A DNA stretch of 64,000 bases, taken from NCBI GenBank assembly GCA_010015675.1, contig ML977015.1:21450-85449 (forward strand). The letters are read 5' to 3'. Numbering within the stretch: position 1 is the stretch's first letter; the number at the start of each line of letters is the position of its first letter. Shown here in pieces: positions 10,909 to 20,719 of the stretch. The DNA comes from Byssothecium circinans (taxonomy: Eukaryota > Ascomycota > Dothideomycetes > Pleosporales > Massarinaceae). Below the pieces are notes generated by a model. It worked only from the letters and a program-made list of their open reading frames with translations. It made no database searches and was not told the origin of the DNA. Made by a program: the position numbers and the translations under genes.

Positions 10909-11533
10909 ATGGCTGCCGAGCCGTCGCCCGAAGAGCAGAAGAAGCTCGATGCAGAGGCCAAGGCGAGGGAGGACGAGGAGCAGGCCGCGCTGCCGTACAA
11001 GTGGACGCAGACCATCAAGGACCTCGACGTGACCATTGCCGTGGACGCAAAATACAAAGGCCGCGATCTGGACGTGAAGATAGCCAAGACCCACCTCAAG
11101 GTCGCTATCAAGGGCCAGGATCCCATCATCGATGTATGAGTGTGCCCTGAAACCACACATGGCGCATCCGTTGACAGCATGCTAGGGCGACCTACCCCAC
11201 GCCATCCACGTCGACGACTCAACATGGACCCTCGAGACTACACCCACCGGCAAGGAAGTTGTCGTGCACCTCGACAAGGTCAATCAGATGGAGTGGTGGG
11301 CCCACGTTGTGACAACCGCCCCCAAGATCGATGTCTCCAAGATCCAGCCCGAGAACAGCAAGCTCGGCGACCTCGACGGCGAGACGCGGGGCATGGTAGA
11401 GAAGATGATGTTCGACCAGCAGCAGAAGGAGATGGGCAAGCCGACGAGCGATGAGCAGAAGAAGCTGGACCTTCTGGAGCAGTTCAAGAAGCAACACCCT
11501 GAGATGGACTTTTCGAACGCAAAGATGGGCTGA
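10909..11533 (+). CDS. nudC: Nuclear movement protein NudC (CS domain)
   Basis: NudC assists dynein/LIS1-dependent nuclear migration as a co-chaperone. Exons 10909-11133 and 11186-11533 join across a 52-bp intron (GTATGA...GCTAG) in phase 0, giving 190 residues. An acidic N-terminal helix ([20 protein letters not shown]) precedes the CS (p23-like) domain from [16 protein letters not shown] to the conserved [10 protein letters not shown]. The C-terminal signature [20 protein letters not shown] and [11 protein letters not shown] matches fungal NudC. Length and motifs are complete. It is divergent from AP180. Confidence 0.95.
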
Positions 11534-13061
11534 ATAGGCAGTGGAATAGGAGGAAGACGAGAGCAGGAATGCCAGCATCATGTGGCCTACAAAAGCTTTA
11601 GAGTCGAATACTCCCTGAGCATGGAATGCACATTGATGGTCCACAGGGGACTTGAACTGTATCAATATTTTGAGACTGAGCACATGCATACATCGCTCGA
11701 CAGTCTGGGTCTAATCGAGAAGACCAGCATAATGCAGTAGTACTTAGAGGTGTGTTCACATCACTACAAAACTCCATTCCCATTGCCCTCTAATTTACCT
11801 CTCGACGGAATTGTGTTCGTGCTTTAACTCCCTGGACGTATCAATTGATGCAGCACTATACGTAGTACGTGCGTAACTCCGCAACTGCTGCGGCGATTTG
11901 ACTATAGGCAACAAGCACAGCCATCACCCTAATACTTCGCTAGGACCCTTCACGTTTAAAATTATGTATATCGTGGGTTGATCATCAGGGCGATCGGTGG
12001 CAAGCTACTCAGTGCATCCTCCACTATCAACCAACTTTTGAGGCTCTGCGGTGGGCCTGACCGGAACAACCCATTTGCCGTCTGGGAAAACTCATGCTCT
12101 CATCGACAACAAGCTTTCGCTATCCAGAAAGTCAAACTTTTCCTCTGACGTAAGACAGTTCGCTCGAGATGCTAGGCTGTGTGCGAGCGTCCCTCGACTA
12201 GCATTCCACACCTCCCCACCACCACATGGAAATGGCCTCTTGCGTGGCCTGGCACCCCCTTGAAACCCCTACCACGGCCTCGTATCATTTCTATAGTGCT
12301 GTCGGTCGCTGCCGCGGATGCGCCTTCCTGGAGGTTGACGCACACTCGACCACAGGGAAGGTCGCCTTCACCATTGCCGCAACTGGCTGTTCACTCCGGT
12401 CAAAGAAAGGCCGGATCATTTTTCATACACATTGCAGGCGATGAATCAACCCAAGCGCCTGACACGAGCGCGTCGTCACCAACACCGTCTTCAATGAAAC
12501 CCACAAGCGCCATCCTTCAACTCAACCTTACACACAGAGGCGCAATCCCAGCAGGCACCGACAAACGGCCTCCAGATGTAACACAGAACGCTTCGCACCA
12601 TACATCTACCGTCGTCCTGCAAAATCTGCGACGTCCACCTACCACCCTCAATTTCAGCCCCCGCGCCGCCAGTCACCAGTCCACGCATTCTCACTGCCTT
12701 GTCGTGGCGATTCGGCCAGAGCTCAGCTCGCATGATTGCATCGAAGAGCACACCCCAACAGTTTCGTCACGAGCCGCTTGCTCAAGCGCAGAGCAGGACT
12801 TTCTGCGCCTCGATCCATGTGTCAAGTACCCGACATGTTCATGCGGTGAGGGAAAGCTACACGCGCGGGAGCGCCCGAAACCCGCGTTCGACAAATCAGA
12901 GGGCGGTGTAGGGCGTTAAGCCACTCGCCTGAGCCACTGTTAGTGGCCGTGCTGGCCCATGGTACCATGTTCGCCCTGCAGGCGGTGTTGGTGATGGCGG
13001 GAGGTTTGTAAAAGCATTGTTTGTGTGGAAGAAAGCAAGTGAGACATTCCATACGCATAGG
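11534..13061. other. Long intergenic region, no supported gene
   Basis: About 1.5 kb lie between nudC and the next TATA box. A + frame at 12179-12919 is open for 246 codons but lacks a clear ATG start, domains or regular composition, and competing frames overlap it. It is most likely open by chance, or a noncoding transcript. Confidence 0.5.
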
Positions 13062-13068
13062 TATATAA
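13062..13068 (+). promoter_or_regulatory. TATA box of the His/Asp-rich protein gene
   Basis: TATATAA lies about 180 bp upstream of the ATG at 13244 and is followed by a pyrimidine-rich leader ending in CACCACCAATG. Good consensus and position. Confidence 0.5.
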
Positions 13069-13243
13069 AGAGCGACGGGTCTGTCCTCTCCGTGACTTTT
13101 ATGTTTGCTATACCAGACCACCATCACTACACTTCCATCGCATACAACTCCAACTACAGCCTGAGCTACTATTCAAACCTCGCTTCCGCTTTCAGACCAA
13201 CCCGTCCCAATAGAGAACATCCACATCCACAACGACACCACCA

Positions 13244-13918
13244 ATGTCGTCCTTCACCTACCACACCTCCCGCGTCCGGGAAATCGACCCCTACGACAAC
13301 GACCCCTACTACTCCCGCCCCCTCACCCGCAGCACCTCCAAGCGCCAACGCATAGACATCTATGACGACGACCACGACGACTACCCGTACTCGTCCTCGC
13401 ACGCCAAATCCCAGGCCTTGACGATCCGCCAACCCTCGCAGCTCGAAAAATACAACGTCTGGTCCTACCCCAAAGACTCGCACTCTCACCGCCACCACCG
13501 CCACGACTCCCATGCCCCCTCCGACGACGACGACGAAGACGACTCCCGCACAATCCGCTATAAATGCATCACCGTCCGCCCTTCCTACTCGCGGCATCAT
13601 TCCCCCATCCGTTCCGACCCTGAAGAGGATAGGGACCGCGAGTACCAGCTCAAAGTCAAAGCGACCTTCACGCGCCCCAAGTCATCACACGGCGCGTCGT
13701 CGTCGTCGACGCAGAAGGCGATGCACTGGCCGGGAGACATGTTCAAGCGGCGCGAGAAGTTCGAGGATGAGAGGTGGGAGACTCGGGAGAAGGAGAGGGG
13801 GGAGGTTTGGTGGGATGAGGAGAGGCCGGCGTCGAGGGAGAAGACGGTGAGGTATAGGAAGGTTAAGAGGACGAGGACGGATGAGTGGAAGCCTTTGAGT
13901 GGGTTTCGGAGGCTGTGA
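13244..13918 (+). CDS. Hypothetical acidic/basic low-complexity protein
   Basis: A single open frame of 224 residues with a clean start (MSSFTYHTSRVREIDPYDND). It has no signal peptide or membrane helix. It is rich in His, Asp, Arg and Ser: an early DIYDDDHDDYPY block, a SHRHHRHDSHAPSDDDDEDD stretch around residue 90, and a charged C-terminus (KRREKFEDERWETREKERGE, then KVKRTRTDEW). The mix of acidic tracts and basic ends suggests a disordered, possibly nuclear protein. I do not recognise the family. A TATA box and codon use like its neighbours support expression. Confidence 0.68.
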   Translation: MSSFTYHTSRVREIDPYDNDPYYSRPLTRSTSKRQRIDIYDDDHDDYPYSSSHAKSQALTIRQPSQLEKYNVWSYPKDSHSHRHHRHDSHAPSDDDDEDDSRTIRYKCITVRPSYSRHHSPIRSDPEEDRDREYQLKVKATFTRPKSSHGASSSSTQKAMHWPGDMFKRREKFEDERWETREKERGEVWWDEERPASREKTVRYRKVKRTRTDEWKPLSGFRRL

Positions 13919-14419
13919 GGAGGGGTGTTTGGGAGGTGATTGGTTTTGGGTTTCCTTCTTCTTGATTTGTTGTCTTCTGATATTTTTTGAGATTTTTTCT
14001 TTCTTTCTTTCTTTCTCTGTTTAGTCGATTCGGCTCGGGGCGCAAGAAGATGGATAGACTGATTGGCTTTCCGGCTTGTTTGCGTCCTTTCGTCTTGGTT
14101 ATGGCGGATGAGACAGGTGGTTTCTCGGCGCTGTGGACTTGTAATACCTCTTTCCCTTTTCCCTTTCTTTTTTTCTTTCTGCGGAGTTTCTCGGGGGAGG
14201 GATACGGTATAGATACCCACGACTACAAAGATAGTAATAAATTGAACGAGTAAAAGGGGGAAAACCAACTTGCCAACTTCGAAACGTGGATCCAGAATAT
14301 TATATTCTCTCTATCTTTAAGATAGAGTAGGAGGTCCAGATCCTATGCTAATGTGGCTTTGATTAGCTATGCCTAAACACTGTTATCTCATTCCTGATAC
14401 TCATGCTTTCCACCATTCC
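13919..14419. other. Intergenic region with a TTTC microsatellite
   Basis: It lies between the His/Asp-rich gene and the 3' end of the MEMO1 homologue. It contains a (TTTC)n tract near 13996-14016. No gene is seen. Confidence 0.5.
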
Positions 14420-15599
14420 TCACAGCACCGCAAAAGCACTGCAATAAGACACACTGCTATCACTCGCATCCTCCACCAGACCACTCCTCTCATACCTCAC
14501 GAACCGAAACCTGCCCTTCCCCCCCTGCAAACTCGCCGCCTGCACCGCAGCCATAAACACCCCAATCGGATGCCTCCCACACACCGTATTCCCCGTACTC
14601 TCCAACTGCTGCAAAAAGCCATCATGATCACCCGTCTCGACCGCGTCCATGCTCTCAAAATCCACAGCTTTGATGCTCTCGTGGATAGGATACGCTTTCG
14701 TCTGGCTGGAACTTGCGTTCTCGCGGAGGTTCTTCGGAGAGCCGGTGGGGGGTTGGTAGTACGTGTAACGGAAGCGGGAGCCCCAGTGGCAGAAGTCGGA
14801 GGAGATTACGAAGACGTTGGTAGGGTCGTAGAGGTATTTGCTTAGGTTTTGGCCGAGCGAGCGTTCTGTGCTGCGCGATGTGGCGCCGATTAGGAGAGGG
14901 ATTAGAGGCACGCTGGTGGGGTCTGCTTGGAAGCTGGCGTTGCGTCTTGTGGTGTATTAGCTGAGATATCAAACTGATGAGGTGGAGAGGAAAGGGGTGG
15001 GTGAGTGTACAGTGAAAGCATCTTGTAGATGTAAGGGAGATGCATCTCCAAACTATGCTCGTCTTCATCGGTGCTCTGGTTCATGGATGAGAGACCCCAT
15101 TCTTGACTTATTTGTGCCGTGGTGGCTTTGTCGATTGTGAGGTCGCCGAGGGGGGTGAGGTAGGAGTCGCAGTCGGTTACGAGGGCGCTGGTGAAGTATT
15201 GGTGGTGTGAAGGGCCGATGAGGAAGACGCGTTTTCTATCGTATCATCAATGATCGTTCTGGTCTAGTAGGAAGTAGCAGTGAGGCGTACGCGTTGGCCC
15301 AGTCTGCACTCTTATACGCCCACGCTGCCGCAGGCCCCGAGTACGCGTATCCAGCGTGCCTGCGCATCGTGAGACTTTACTCTATTAACAGTATCGTAGC
15401 ACAAAGCCTACGGTGCTATGATCGCTCGTGCGTTCGATACTGGTATCGAGACCGAACCATCCTGAGAGGATACCGAGCCGATCGGGACTGTGGAATTTGG
15501 GACTTGGTCGAGCCAGTTATCGAGCTGTTGGTTGAGTGTTTGGCGGTTGGACGTGTACCATGACCCTGCGTGGGTTGCCCGACGGGATTTCGATGGCAT
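14420..15599 (-). CDS. MEMO1 family protein (Mho1-type)
   Basis: Four exons (15412-15599, 15291-15359, 15011-15235, 14420-14945) give 335 residues. The start MPSKSRRATHAGSWYTSN is chosen because THAGSWY is the family's N-terminal signature; the longer upstream frame has no conserved residues. Further landmarks in order are ARAIIAPHAGYAYSGPAAAW, VFLIGPSHHQYF, LTPLGDL, DEDEHSLEMHLPYIYKML, IPLLIGA and SSDFCHWGSRFRYTYY. The His residues in HAGY, DEHS and DFCHWG are the conserved metal-site positions. All introns are 52-65 bp. Members are metal-binding proteins of the class III dioxygenase fold tied to redox and cytoskeletal signalling. A dispersed repeat starts 170 bp upstream. Confidence 0.93.
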
Positions 15600-15768
15600 G
15601 ACTGTGAACGGGACGATGGTTGAGTAGCACTTGTGTGTTGATGGATGTTGAAGCACTGGTGTTGGGGGGGTCGCGGGGTAGTGGGGTAGCATGTACGGAA
15701 GCATGATGTTATGCTTCATCCACCTTTGAGTGACGTGATAATTAGAGGGACCACACAGCACTTGAGTA

Positions 15769-16048
15769 CTTCACTCTCTTGTCGGAGAGTGACATTGAGA
15801 GATGCTTCACTACTCCTGTCAAGGATGCGGTCATTGAGCTTCTGCGGATAGTCAACCCGTCATAACGCCTGTACAGGGCCGAGAATCACACAATGGATTC
15901 CAAAGGCTCCAAGGCCTTGAACATAATTATCAAGAAGACATACAAGAGCTAAATCCTAACTTTAGGGGGAATGGGGAGAAGCTCACTTTAACAATTCCAG
16001 AATTGCTGTATACGGATCTACGCGTCCGGAACGGGTGCACGCGACATC
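15769..16048. repeat. Dispersed repeat, copy A (~280 bp)
   Basis: It starts after a TA with CTTCACTCTCTTG and is strongly similar, in the same orientation, to 29824-30140. Shared blocks are GTCATTGAGCTKCTGCGGATAG, TCATRACGCC, AGGCTCCAWGGCCTT, AATAATTATCAAG, ACTTTAGGGGG and ACGCGTCCGGAACG. There are no clear terminal inverted repeats and no open frame. It sits in the promoter of the MEMO1 homologue. The right edge is approximate. Confidence 0.6.
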
Positions 16049-16300
16049 CTTATCGGGCGCTTGTTCAGCTGTTTTGTAACGCAAACCTATCAGCGTCGTA
16101 ATATTAGTAATTCCTTTTGAACTCCTACCATGCTACCAAGACGGTGAAGGGCGTCGAGTTCACAGACGGCCGGCAAGCGCAATTGAACTAAATCACCACC
16201 ACACACGCGCGTTTCCACTCGACGACGAACACTGTCGCGCGTTGCTCGCGAAGCAAGCCCAGAGCAAGAGTCCTAAGGCTCCGACGCGCAACCAAGGAAG

Positions 16301-16546
16301 GTGGCACGCGCTGCGGAGATCCGAGACTCCGAAACTCTACCACGAGAAGAAAACTCTAAGAAGGCTATCGAATACAGTCTCCCCAAAAAGACAACCTCAA
16401 GCCGTCGAACCCCGCCGCCAATCCCTTTCTCAGACCTTGCCATTCAGTCACAGAGAAGCGCCAGGCCTGTATACGTGAAGAGCACTTCTTTGACAGAGGA
16501 CGATGAGGACATGGATGAGGATGAGGATGCTGGTACTGTTCTCTAG
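16301..16546 (+). CDS. Doubtful small ORF with acidic C-terminus
   Basis: The frame encodes about 80 residues ending in TEDDEDMDEDEDAGTVL after a Lys/Ser/Pro-rich stretch (SLPKKTTSSRRTPPPIPFSD). Its start at 16301 may not be an ATG, so a 5' exon would be needed. A second frame (16242-16478) overlaps. No domain is seen. It is kept only because of its non-random composition; it may be noncoding. Confidence 0.25.
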   Translation: MARAAEIRDSETLPREENSKKAIEYSLPKKTTSSRRTPPPIPFSDLAIQSQRSARPVYVKSTSLTEDDEDMDEDEDAGTVL

Positions 16547-16792
16547 AAGGAAAGCATCATCACGCCACCACAAGGATGCCCAGGCGTGCCAAGGCGCGCC
16601 AACCCACACTGGTCAGCTGGCGAAAGGGTCCGAGGCAAATCCACTCCTCCATACAGGTATGTCCTACTCCATCACAACCCGAATCAAGCTCTAATAAGCC
16701 GTATTGACGTTGTCAAATAGCCATCTCCCAAATCCCGAAATTCGAACCCTTAGCCGAGACATCGCGCGGCAGATGGTCAATCAATCGAACTT

Positions 16793-17593
16793 ATGTGCGA
16801 GCAAACCAACCGCATCTCGACTCCTTTGAACTCTCAGTCCTCTGCGATGGCGGCAAACGCTTCCTCGTCCACGGTCATTGTCAAGCAGCGGCCAGGCTGT
16901 ATCGCCATCGGTTGGACCGGAGAGATCTGTAGAGTCGACGACGCTCATGTAGTCAAACACCCGAAATTTTTTCCCGGCCACCCCACCTACAACGAGCAGT
17001 ACCGCGAGCTTATCACTCTCGAGAGAAATATCTACGAGCGCCTAGGGGACCATAAAGGTATCATCAAGTACCTTGGAATTGCAGATACGGAGACTGGGGC
17101 GATAAGGTTGGCGTACGCCAAACAAGGCGATCTCTCCAGTTGCATTCGAAACCATGGCATGCCGTCTCAATCCTTTCGTGATGGATGGATTCAATCGCTG
17201 ATGGAAACATTCTACCACATCTATTGTTGCAAAGTACTCCACCAAGACATTAAACTCAGCAACATTCTTGTAGACAACGACTGCCTGAATGTCATCGATT
17301 TTGCAAACGGCGCGCTTTTTCCACTTGATGCTGATATGGAAGCGACTTGCGCGGACGATCCTTTGTCACGGGTAGATTTACTTTGCCTTGGCTGCGTCAT
17401 TTACTCCATCGCAACGTGTCAGGTCTTCATCTATGATTACTTTGAAGAAGGCCGTTGGCCAATGCCGGATGAGCTCCCACCGACAAGCCATATTCCATAT
17501 GGGGACATTATTAAGAAACGCTGGGATGACAAGTACAGCACCATTGCTTCACTTTACGAAGATAACATCGCTTTGCTAGGACAGAGGCGTTAA
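16793..17593 (+). CDS. Protein kinase-like protein with HQD and DFA in place of HRD and DFG
   Basis: One exon of 266 residues. The order is that of a eukaryotic protein kinase domain: YRELITLERNIYERLGDHKGIIKYLG (helix C/strand 4), a hinge LAYAKQGDLSSCIRNHG, the catalytic loop VLHQDIKLSNILVDND near residue 149, the metal loop VIDFANG near 168, and a helix-F-like DLLCLGCVIYSIATCQ. The Gly-rich loop is reduced to IAIGWTGEICRV, but a Lys follows (VVKHP). HQD keeps the catalytic Asp and DFA keeps the metal Asp, so activity is possible but unproven. It is a compact fungal kinase type often found in accessory regions. A kinase pseudogene of similar type lies at 21660-22829. Confidence 0.78.
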   Translation: MCEQTNRISTPLNSQSSAMAANASSSTVIVKQRPGCIAIGWTGEICRVDDAHVVKHPKFFPGHPTYNEQYRELITLERNIYERLGDHKGIIKYLGIADTETGAIRLAYAKQGDLSSCIRNHGMPSQSFRDGWIQSLMETFYHIYCCKVLHQDIKLSNILVDNDCLNVIDFANGALFPLDADMEATCADDPLSRVDLLCLGCVIYSIATCQVFIYDYFEEGRWPMPDELPPTSHIPYGDIIKKRWDDKYSTIASLYEDNIALLGQRR

Positions 17594-17902
17594 GGGACCA
17601 TGAAGCAGTTGGGGATTTATGATTTCTGATGGCTTGAACCTGCTATTCCTCGAGGCAAGAGCGCTGCAAAGCGCGCTTTTACACTGTAAGTCTGAGAGGC
17701 CACGGTTGTTTCGTATCAATTTCCCACCCTATCTGTGCGCATCCCATCTGGAAAGGCTCGCAGTCTTGTTAGCATCATCCGCTCCACACCATTGATGAAT
17801 TTTCACCATGATGCTGCTCGCCCTCTATGAGCGTCCCAACGACTTAGCCACGCATTCCTGGACGGTATCCACGGACTAAATGTCCCTCCTCTAGTCTACC
17901 GG
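17594..17902. other. Short intergenic stretch
   Basis: About 300 bp between the converging kinase-like gene and the orphan gene on the minus strand. Nothing is identified. Confidence 0.4.
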
Positions 17903-18601
17903 CTAAGCATCGTAGGACAGTTTGTATCGCTTAGCCCACCCATCAATGTCACTTACAAACCGGCGAGCAACGCCCCTTTTGACACCGTTTTGAACGAAGA
18001 AGCTAGGGTCTTGGTCTTCGTATACCTGCTCGAGATCCAATCCATCCTCCAAGGTTGCAACGCAGGCTTTGCGAAACTCGTCTTTCAATGCTTCATCCAC
18101 AACGTTCGATTGCTGCCACTCACTATACGCTATGACTGCAGCGTCCCGCGGGCCAGGTATGTCAAGATCAAGATTCTTCAAATGTTGATTCGCGGTGGTC
18201 GCCGTACCGTCGGCAACCCTCGTCACGGGAGACTCGTGGGGCTGAGATGGCATAACATTAGTGATGCTGATGGGCGGAAGGCTTGGTGTGGGCGCGCTGG
18301 TGGTCGCAGACTGTTGCTCTCGCCGCTGGTGTTCTTTTGTATACAGCTGTTCACGGATGTCCTCAGGCACGTCGTCGTGGCTCTTCAAAGCACGGCCCTG
18401 CTGCACAAGTCCAACAAGCGCCTTAAGGTGGTGAGTCCGCAGCTCGTAGTGCCGCTCGCCGAAGGGATCGCGCCAGCAATGTGGATCAAGATTGCACGGC
18501 GGACCCGAACATCGCATAAGAGCATACACTTCTTGCCAGACCGAAGGGCTTCCACTCGTTTCTTGCTCATCGTCAATGTAAACTGTTCGGTCAGCAAGCA
18601 T
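17903..18601 (-). CDS. Fungal orphan protein, N-terminus unresolved
   Basis: An open frame of 232 residues from MLADRTVYIDDEQETSG. It has a Cys/His-rich segment (RCSGPPCNLDPHCWRDPFGERHYEL), a charged linker (SHDDVPEDIREQLYTKEHQRREQQ), a disordered middle and a C-terminal helical part (SFFVQNGVKRGVARRFVSDI). The frame stays open upstream of that Met through EKQLLRWGELFRAGKRLRVDL up to the MITE boundary at 18738, so the true N-terminus may be longer or may have been cut off by the MITE. I have seen this DPHCW...HYEL layout in uncharacterised fungal proteins but cannot name it. Function unknown. Confidence 0.55.
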   Translation of the reverse strand: MLADRTVYIDDEQETSGSPSVWQEVYALMRCSGPPCNLDPHCWRDPFGERHYELRTHHLKALVGLVQQGRALKSHDDVPEDIREQLYTKEHQRREQQSATTSAPTPSLPPISITNVMPSQPHESPVTRVADGTATTANQHLKNLDLDIPGPRDAAVIAYSEWQQSNVVDEALKDEFRKACVATLEDGLDLEQVYEDQDPSFFVQNGVKRGVARRFVSDIDGWAKRYKLSYDA

Positions 18602-18738
18602 CCTCTGCGTGGCCGATGAGCCGCGCTTGTTCCCACTGTTCGCTGTGCTGGCTAGCTGCGAGGATGTGAAAGAAAGATCAACCCTTAGCCTCTTGCCGGC
18701 GCGAAACAGCTCGCCCCACCGAAGCAGCTGCTTCTCTA

Positions 18739-18889
18739 CTCGCGGAGCGTAGTGGAAACCACTGAAGTCGGAGTCTCATGCAAATCTCACACCCAGCGAA
18801 CCAATAAGGCCCCAACGATGATCTAAGAAGTATGTCTATTACAGAGGGTGGAAAAAACGTGACTCCGACTCCGCCGGTGCGCACATGAG
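18739..18889. mobile_element. MITE family A, copy 2 (151 bp)
   Basis: Begins CTCGCGGAGCGTAGTGG and ends GTGCGCACATGAG, flanked by TA at 18737-18738 and 18890-18891. It is very similar to copy 3 (19255-19405) over the full length and has the same size. Inner inverted parts GTCGGAGTC / GACTCCGAC are clear. It lies immediately upstream of the orphan gene on the minus strand. Confidence 0.85.
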
Positions 18890-19254
18890 TACCACTGACT
18901 AGTCAACTTGAGCAACACTGCTCAGTCATCATGACATGTTTCCCAACCCCACAGTCCAGACCTTTCCGGCTTTGCTGAAGTGAGACATTATCATTAATAT
19001 ATTTTCCTTCCAAAACCACGCAGAACTACCATGCTGCCTAGTGTCACGACTTCTGAGCCGTCAGCTTCTAGTCTTTCCGCCGGTTCGAGAATAGACCGTC
19101 AGCACATGTAACTGTGAGATGTACAGGATTCAGCTGCTCACTGAGGGGTAGGCGCATGTCTGTGAGAACTGACGGGTGTGATGCCAGACGGGGGAAAAGG
19201 GCAGTTCCGCTTTGGGCTTTCACTATGCACGAGGAACGCGCCACTCTACAAGTA
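18890..19254. other. Spacer between two MITE copies
   Basis: About 365 bp with no open frame of note and no further repeat that I can see. Confidence 0.4.
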
Positions 19255-19405
19255 CTCGCGGAGCGTAGTGGTAACCACTGAAGTCGGAGACACGTGCAAA
19301 TCTCACCCCCCAGCGAACCAATGAAGCCCTGACGATCATCTAAGAAGTGTATCTATCAGAGAGGGTGGCAAAAACCGTGACTCCGACTCCACCGGTGCGC
19401 ATGAG
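19255..19405. mobile_element. MITE family A, copy 3 (151 bp)
   Basis: Same termini as copy 2 with TA at 19253-19254 and 19406-19407. The close similarity of copies 2 and 3, against the more diverged copy 1, suggests recent activity or local duplication. The right end is 106 bp before the TATA box of the small secreted protein gene. Confidence 0.85.
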
Positions 19406-19511
19406 TAAGGGTGCTGAAGGCGGATGGCCCGTTTCCCTCTTGCGAGCATCTTCACACCGTGATTACAATATGTTTTACCCAACGGCCAACTTAAACAAAA
19501 TAAATAGGAAA

Positions 19512-19520
19512 TATATATAA
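19512..19520 (+). promoter_or_regulatory. TATA box of the small secreted protein gene
   Basis: TATATATAA lies about 126 bp upstream of the ATG at 19646, between the MITE and the gene. Strong consensus. Confidence 0.55.
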
Positions 19521-19645
19521 GGTTGTCCATTTCCGTCATTATTTCAATCTCTGTCACTTCAATCTACAACCTTCTCTTCTGCTAGTATTGCCCAATATCT
19601 TGCCCTGATAAAAGAACACTTATTCTGTCCCTTAATCTTTCTAAA

Positions 19646-20069
19646 ATGCGCTTTACCGCCGTCACCTTCCTTGCCCTGACCGCTGTCCTCCCGAATGTCT
19701 CCGCGTGGACCGTATGGGTAAACTGGAAATCCCAATGCGGGGGCAACTCCTACAGAGTGGTTGGAAGCGGCAGTAATTCCTGCCAGTTGACCGAGGTTCC
19801 ACCGGATAATGCAAAGCCTATATCCCTGACACTCACCAATGGCGCCGGTTGTGTTGGTTTTATTTATGCAGACCAGAATTGTGGCAAGCAAGTAAGCAGT
19901 TCCCTTCCCTATACTTCTTGGGACTTGGATCCCAGAGTTATCATATTTAGCGACAATACAATGCTGACTGGGAATTTGTGGCATCCAGGTTGGAGGGGCA
20001 GTCGGTAATACCGGAACAGCATGCTCGGGCGATGCACAGTTCCAGTCCTGGAAAGTCGTCTGCGCATAG
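19646..20069 (+). CDS. Small secreted six-cysteine protein (effector-like)
   Basis: The unspliced frame gives 120 residues ending HPGWRGSR. An intron at 19892-19988 (GTAAGC donor, GCTGAC branch, CATCCAG acceptor) instead joins ...NCGKQ in phase 0 to VGGAVGNTGTACSGDAQFQ and SWKVVCA, giving 108 residues. I prefer the spliced form because it has a perfect branch site and ends in a Cys, as many such proteins do. The signal peptide MRFTAVTFLALTAVLPNVSA is followed by six Cys (near residues 31, 46, 69, 79, 93 and 107), enough for three disulfides. No catalytic motif is present. Size, secretion and Cys content fit fungal effector candidates, but function is not known. Confidence 0.78.
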
Positions 20070-20450
20070 ACGCGTCAGGGATTGAACTCGATGGAGGAAT
20101 TGCGATGGCGGAAGAGATACGGGGGGGGTTTTTTTTTTTTCGTTCAAGCTTTTCAACAAAGCTCTTTCCTTAGTTGACCAGATTTTGAGGTACAGAGAAT
20201 CCTATCAGTGAACCCCTACTACAGAAAGCAAAGTTATAGCGAAGTGAAGTGGATTTCCAAAAGTCTGAGCCATCCCCTGCCTATCAGCAGCGCAGTACAG
20301 CGGTTACAATACCAATATATTCTATAGTGATGACAGCAGCGATGACCGCCGTCTTGGAAGCGACGAGCGACCAAAGTCAACCCCACCGCCCATCGCTCGC
20401 GCAGACACAAGCGGAAGCGCAACCGCGGCAGTGCAGACGACGACGACGAC
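20070..20450. other. Intergenic stretch leading into element remnants
   Basis: It contains a G8/T13 homopolymer pair near 20120-20140. After it comes a frame-broken Ser/Asp- and Arg/Lys-rich stretch that may be the N-terminal part of the chromodomain remnant. Confidence 0.35.
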
Positions 20451-20707
20451 GAATATGAGGTAGAGCAGATCCTCGTAGCCCGCTTCTATCGCAGAAAGCT
20501 ACAGTACCGTACCAAATGGCTTGGATATAAGGATGACGCGGAGCGGTACGATGCATCCAGCTTCAAAAATAGCCCGCACAAGCTCCGTGGTTTTCACAGA
20601 GCCAACCCTACCGGCCCAGGCACCCCAAAAAGGCTGGATTGGTGGGTACAGTGTTGGGAGGAGGACAGGGATGTGGTCGATCATCCTGATGATGATAACA
20701 AGCCTGA
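20451..20707 (+). pseudogene. Chromodomain fragment of a transposon-type protein
   Basis: The frame reads EYEVEQILVARFYRRKLQYR, TKWLGYKDDAERYDASSFKN and SPHKLRGFHRANPTGPGTPKRLD. This is a chromodomain (aromatic positions in EYEVE and KWLGY) followed by the HKLR.FH..NP..PG.PKRL tail common after chromodomains in fungal mobile elements. Upstream the frame is broken and no reverse transcriptase or integrase is found, so this is a remnant. Chromodomains of this sort tether integration complexes to heterochromatin. The sequence changes abruptly near 20710 into a minus-strand NB-ARC fragment. Confidence 0.6.
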
Positions 20708-20719
20708 GGTATCACACAC

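Noticed and set aside
12179..12919. 246-codon plus frame
   Set aside because: No clear ATG at its start, no domain, overlapping frames of similar length; probably open by chance.
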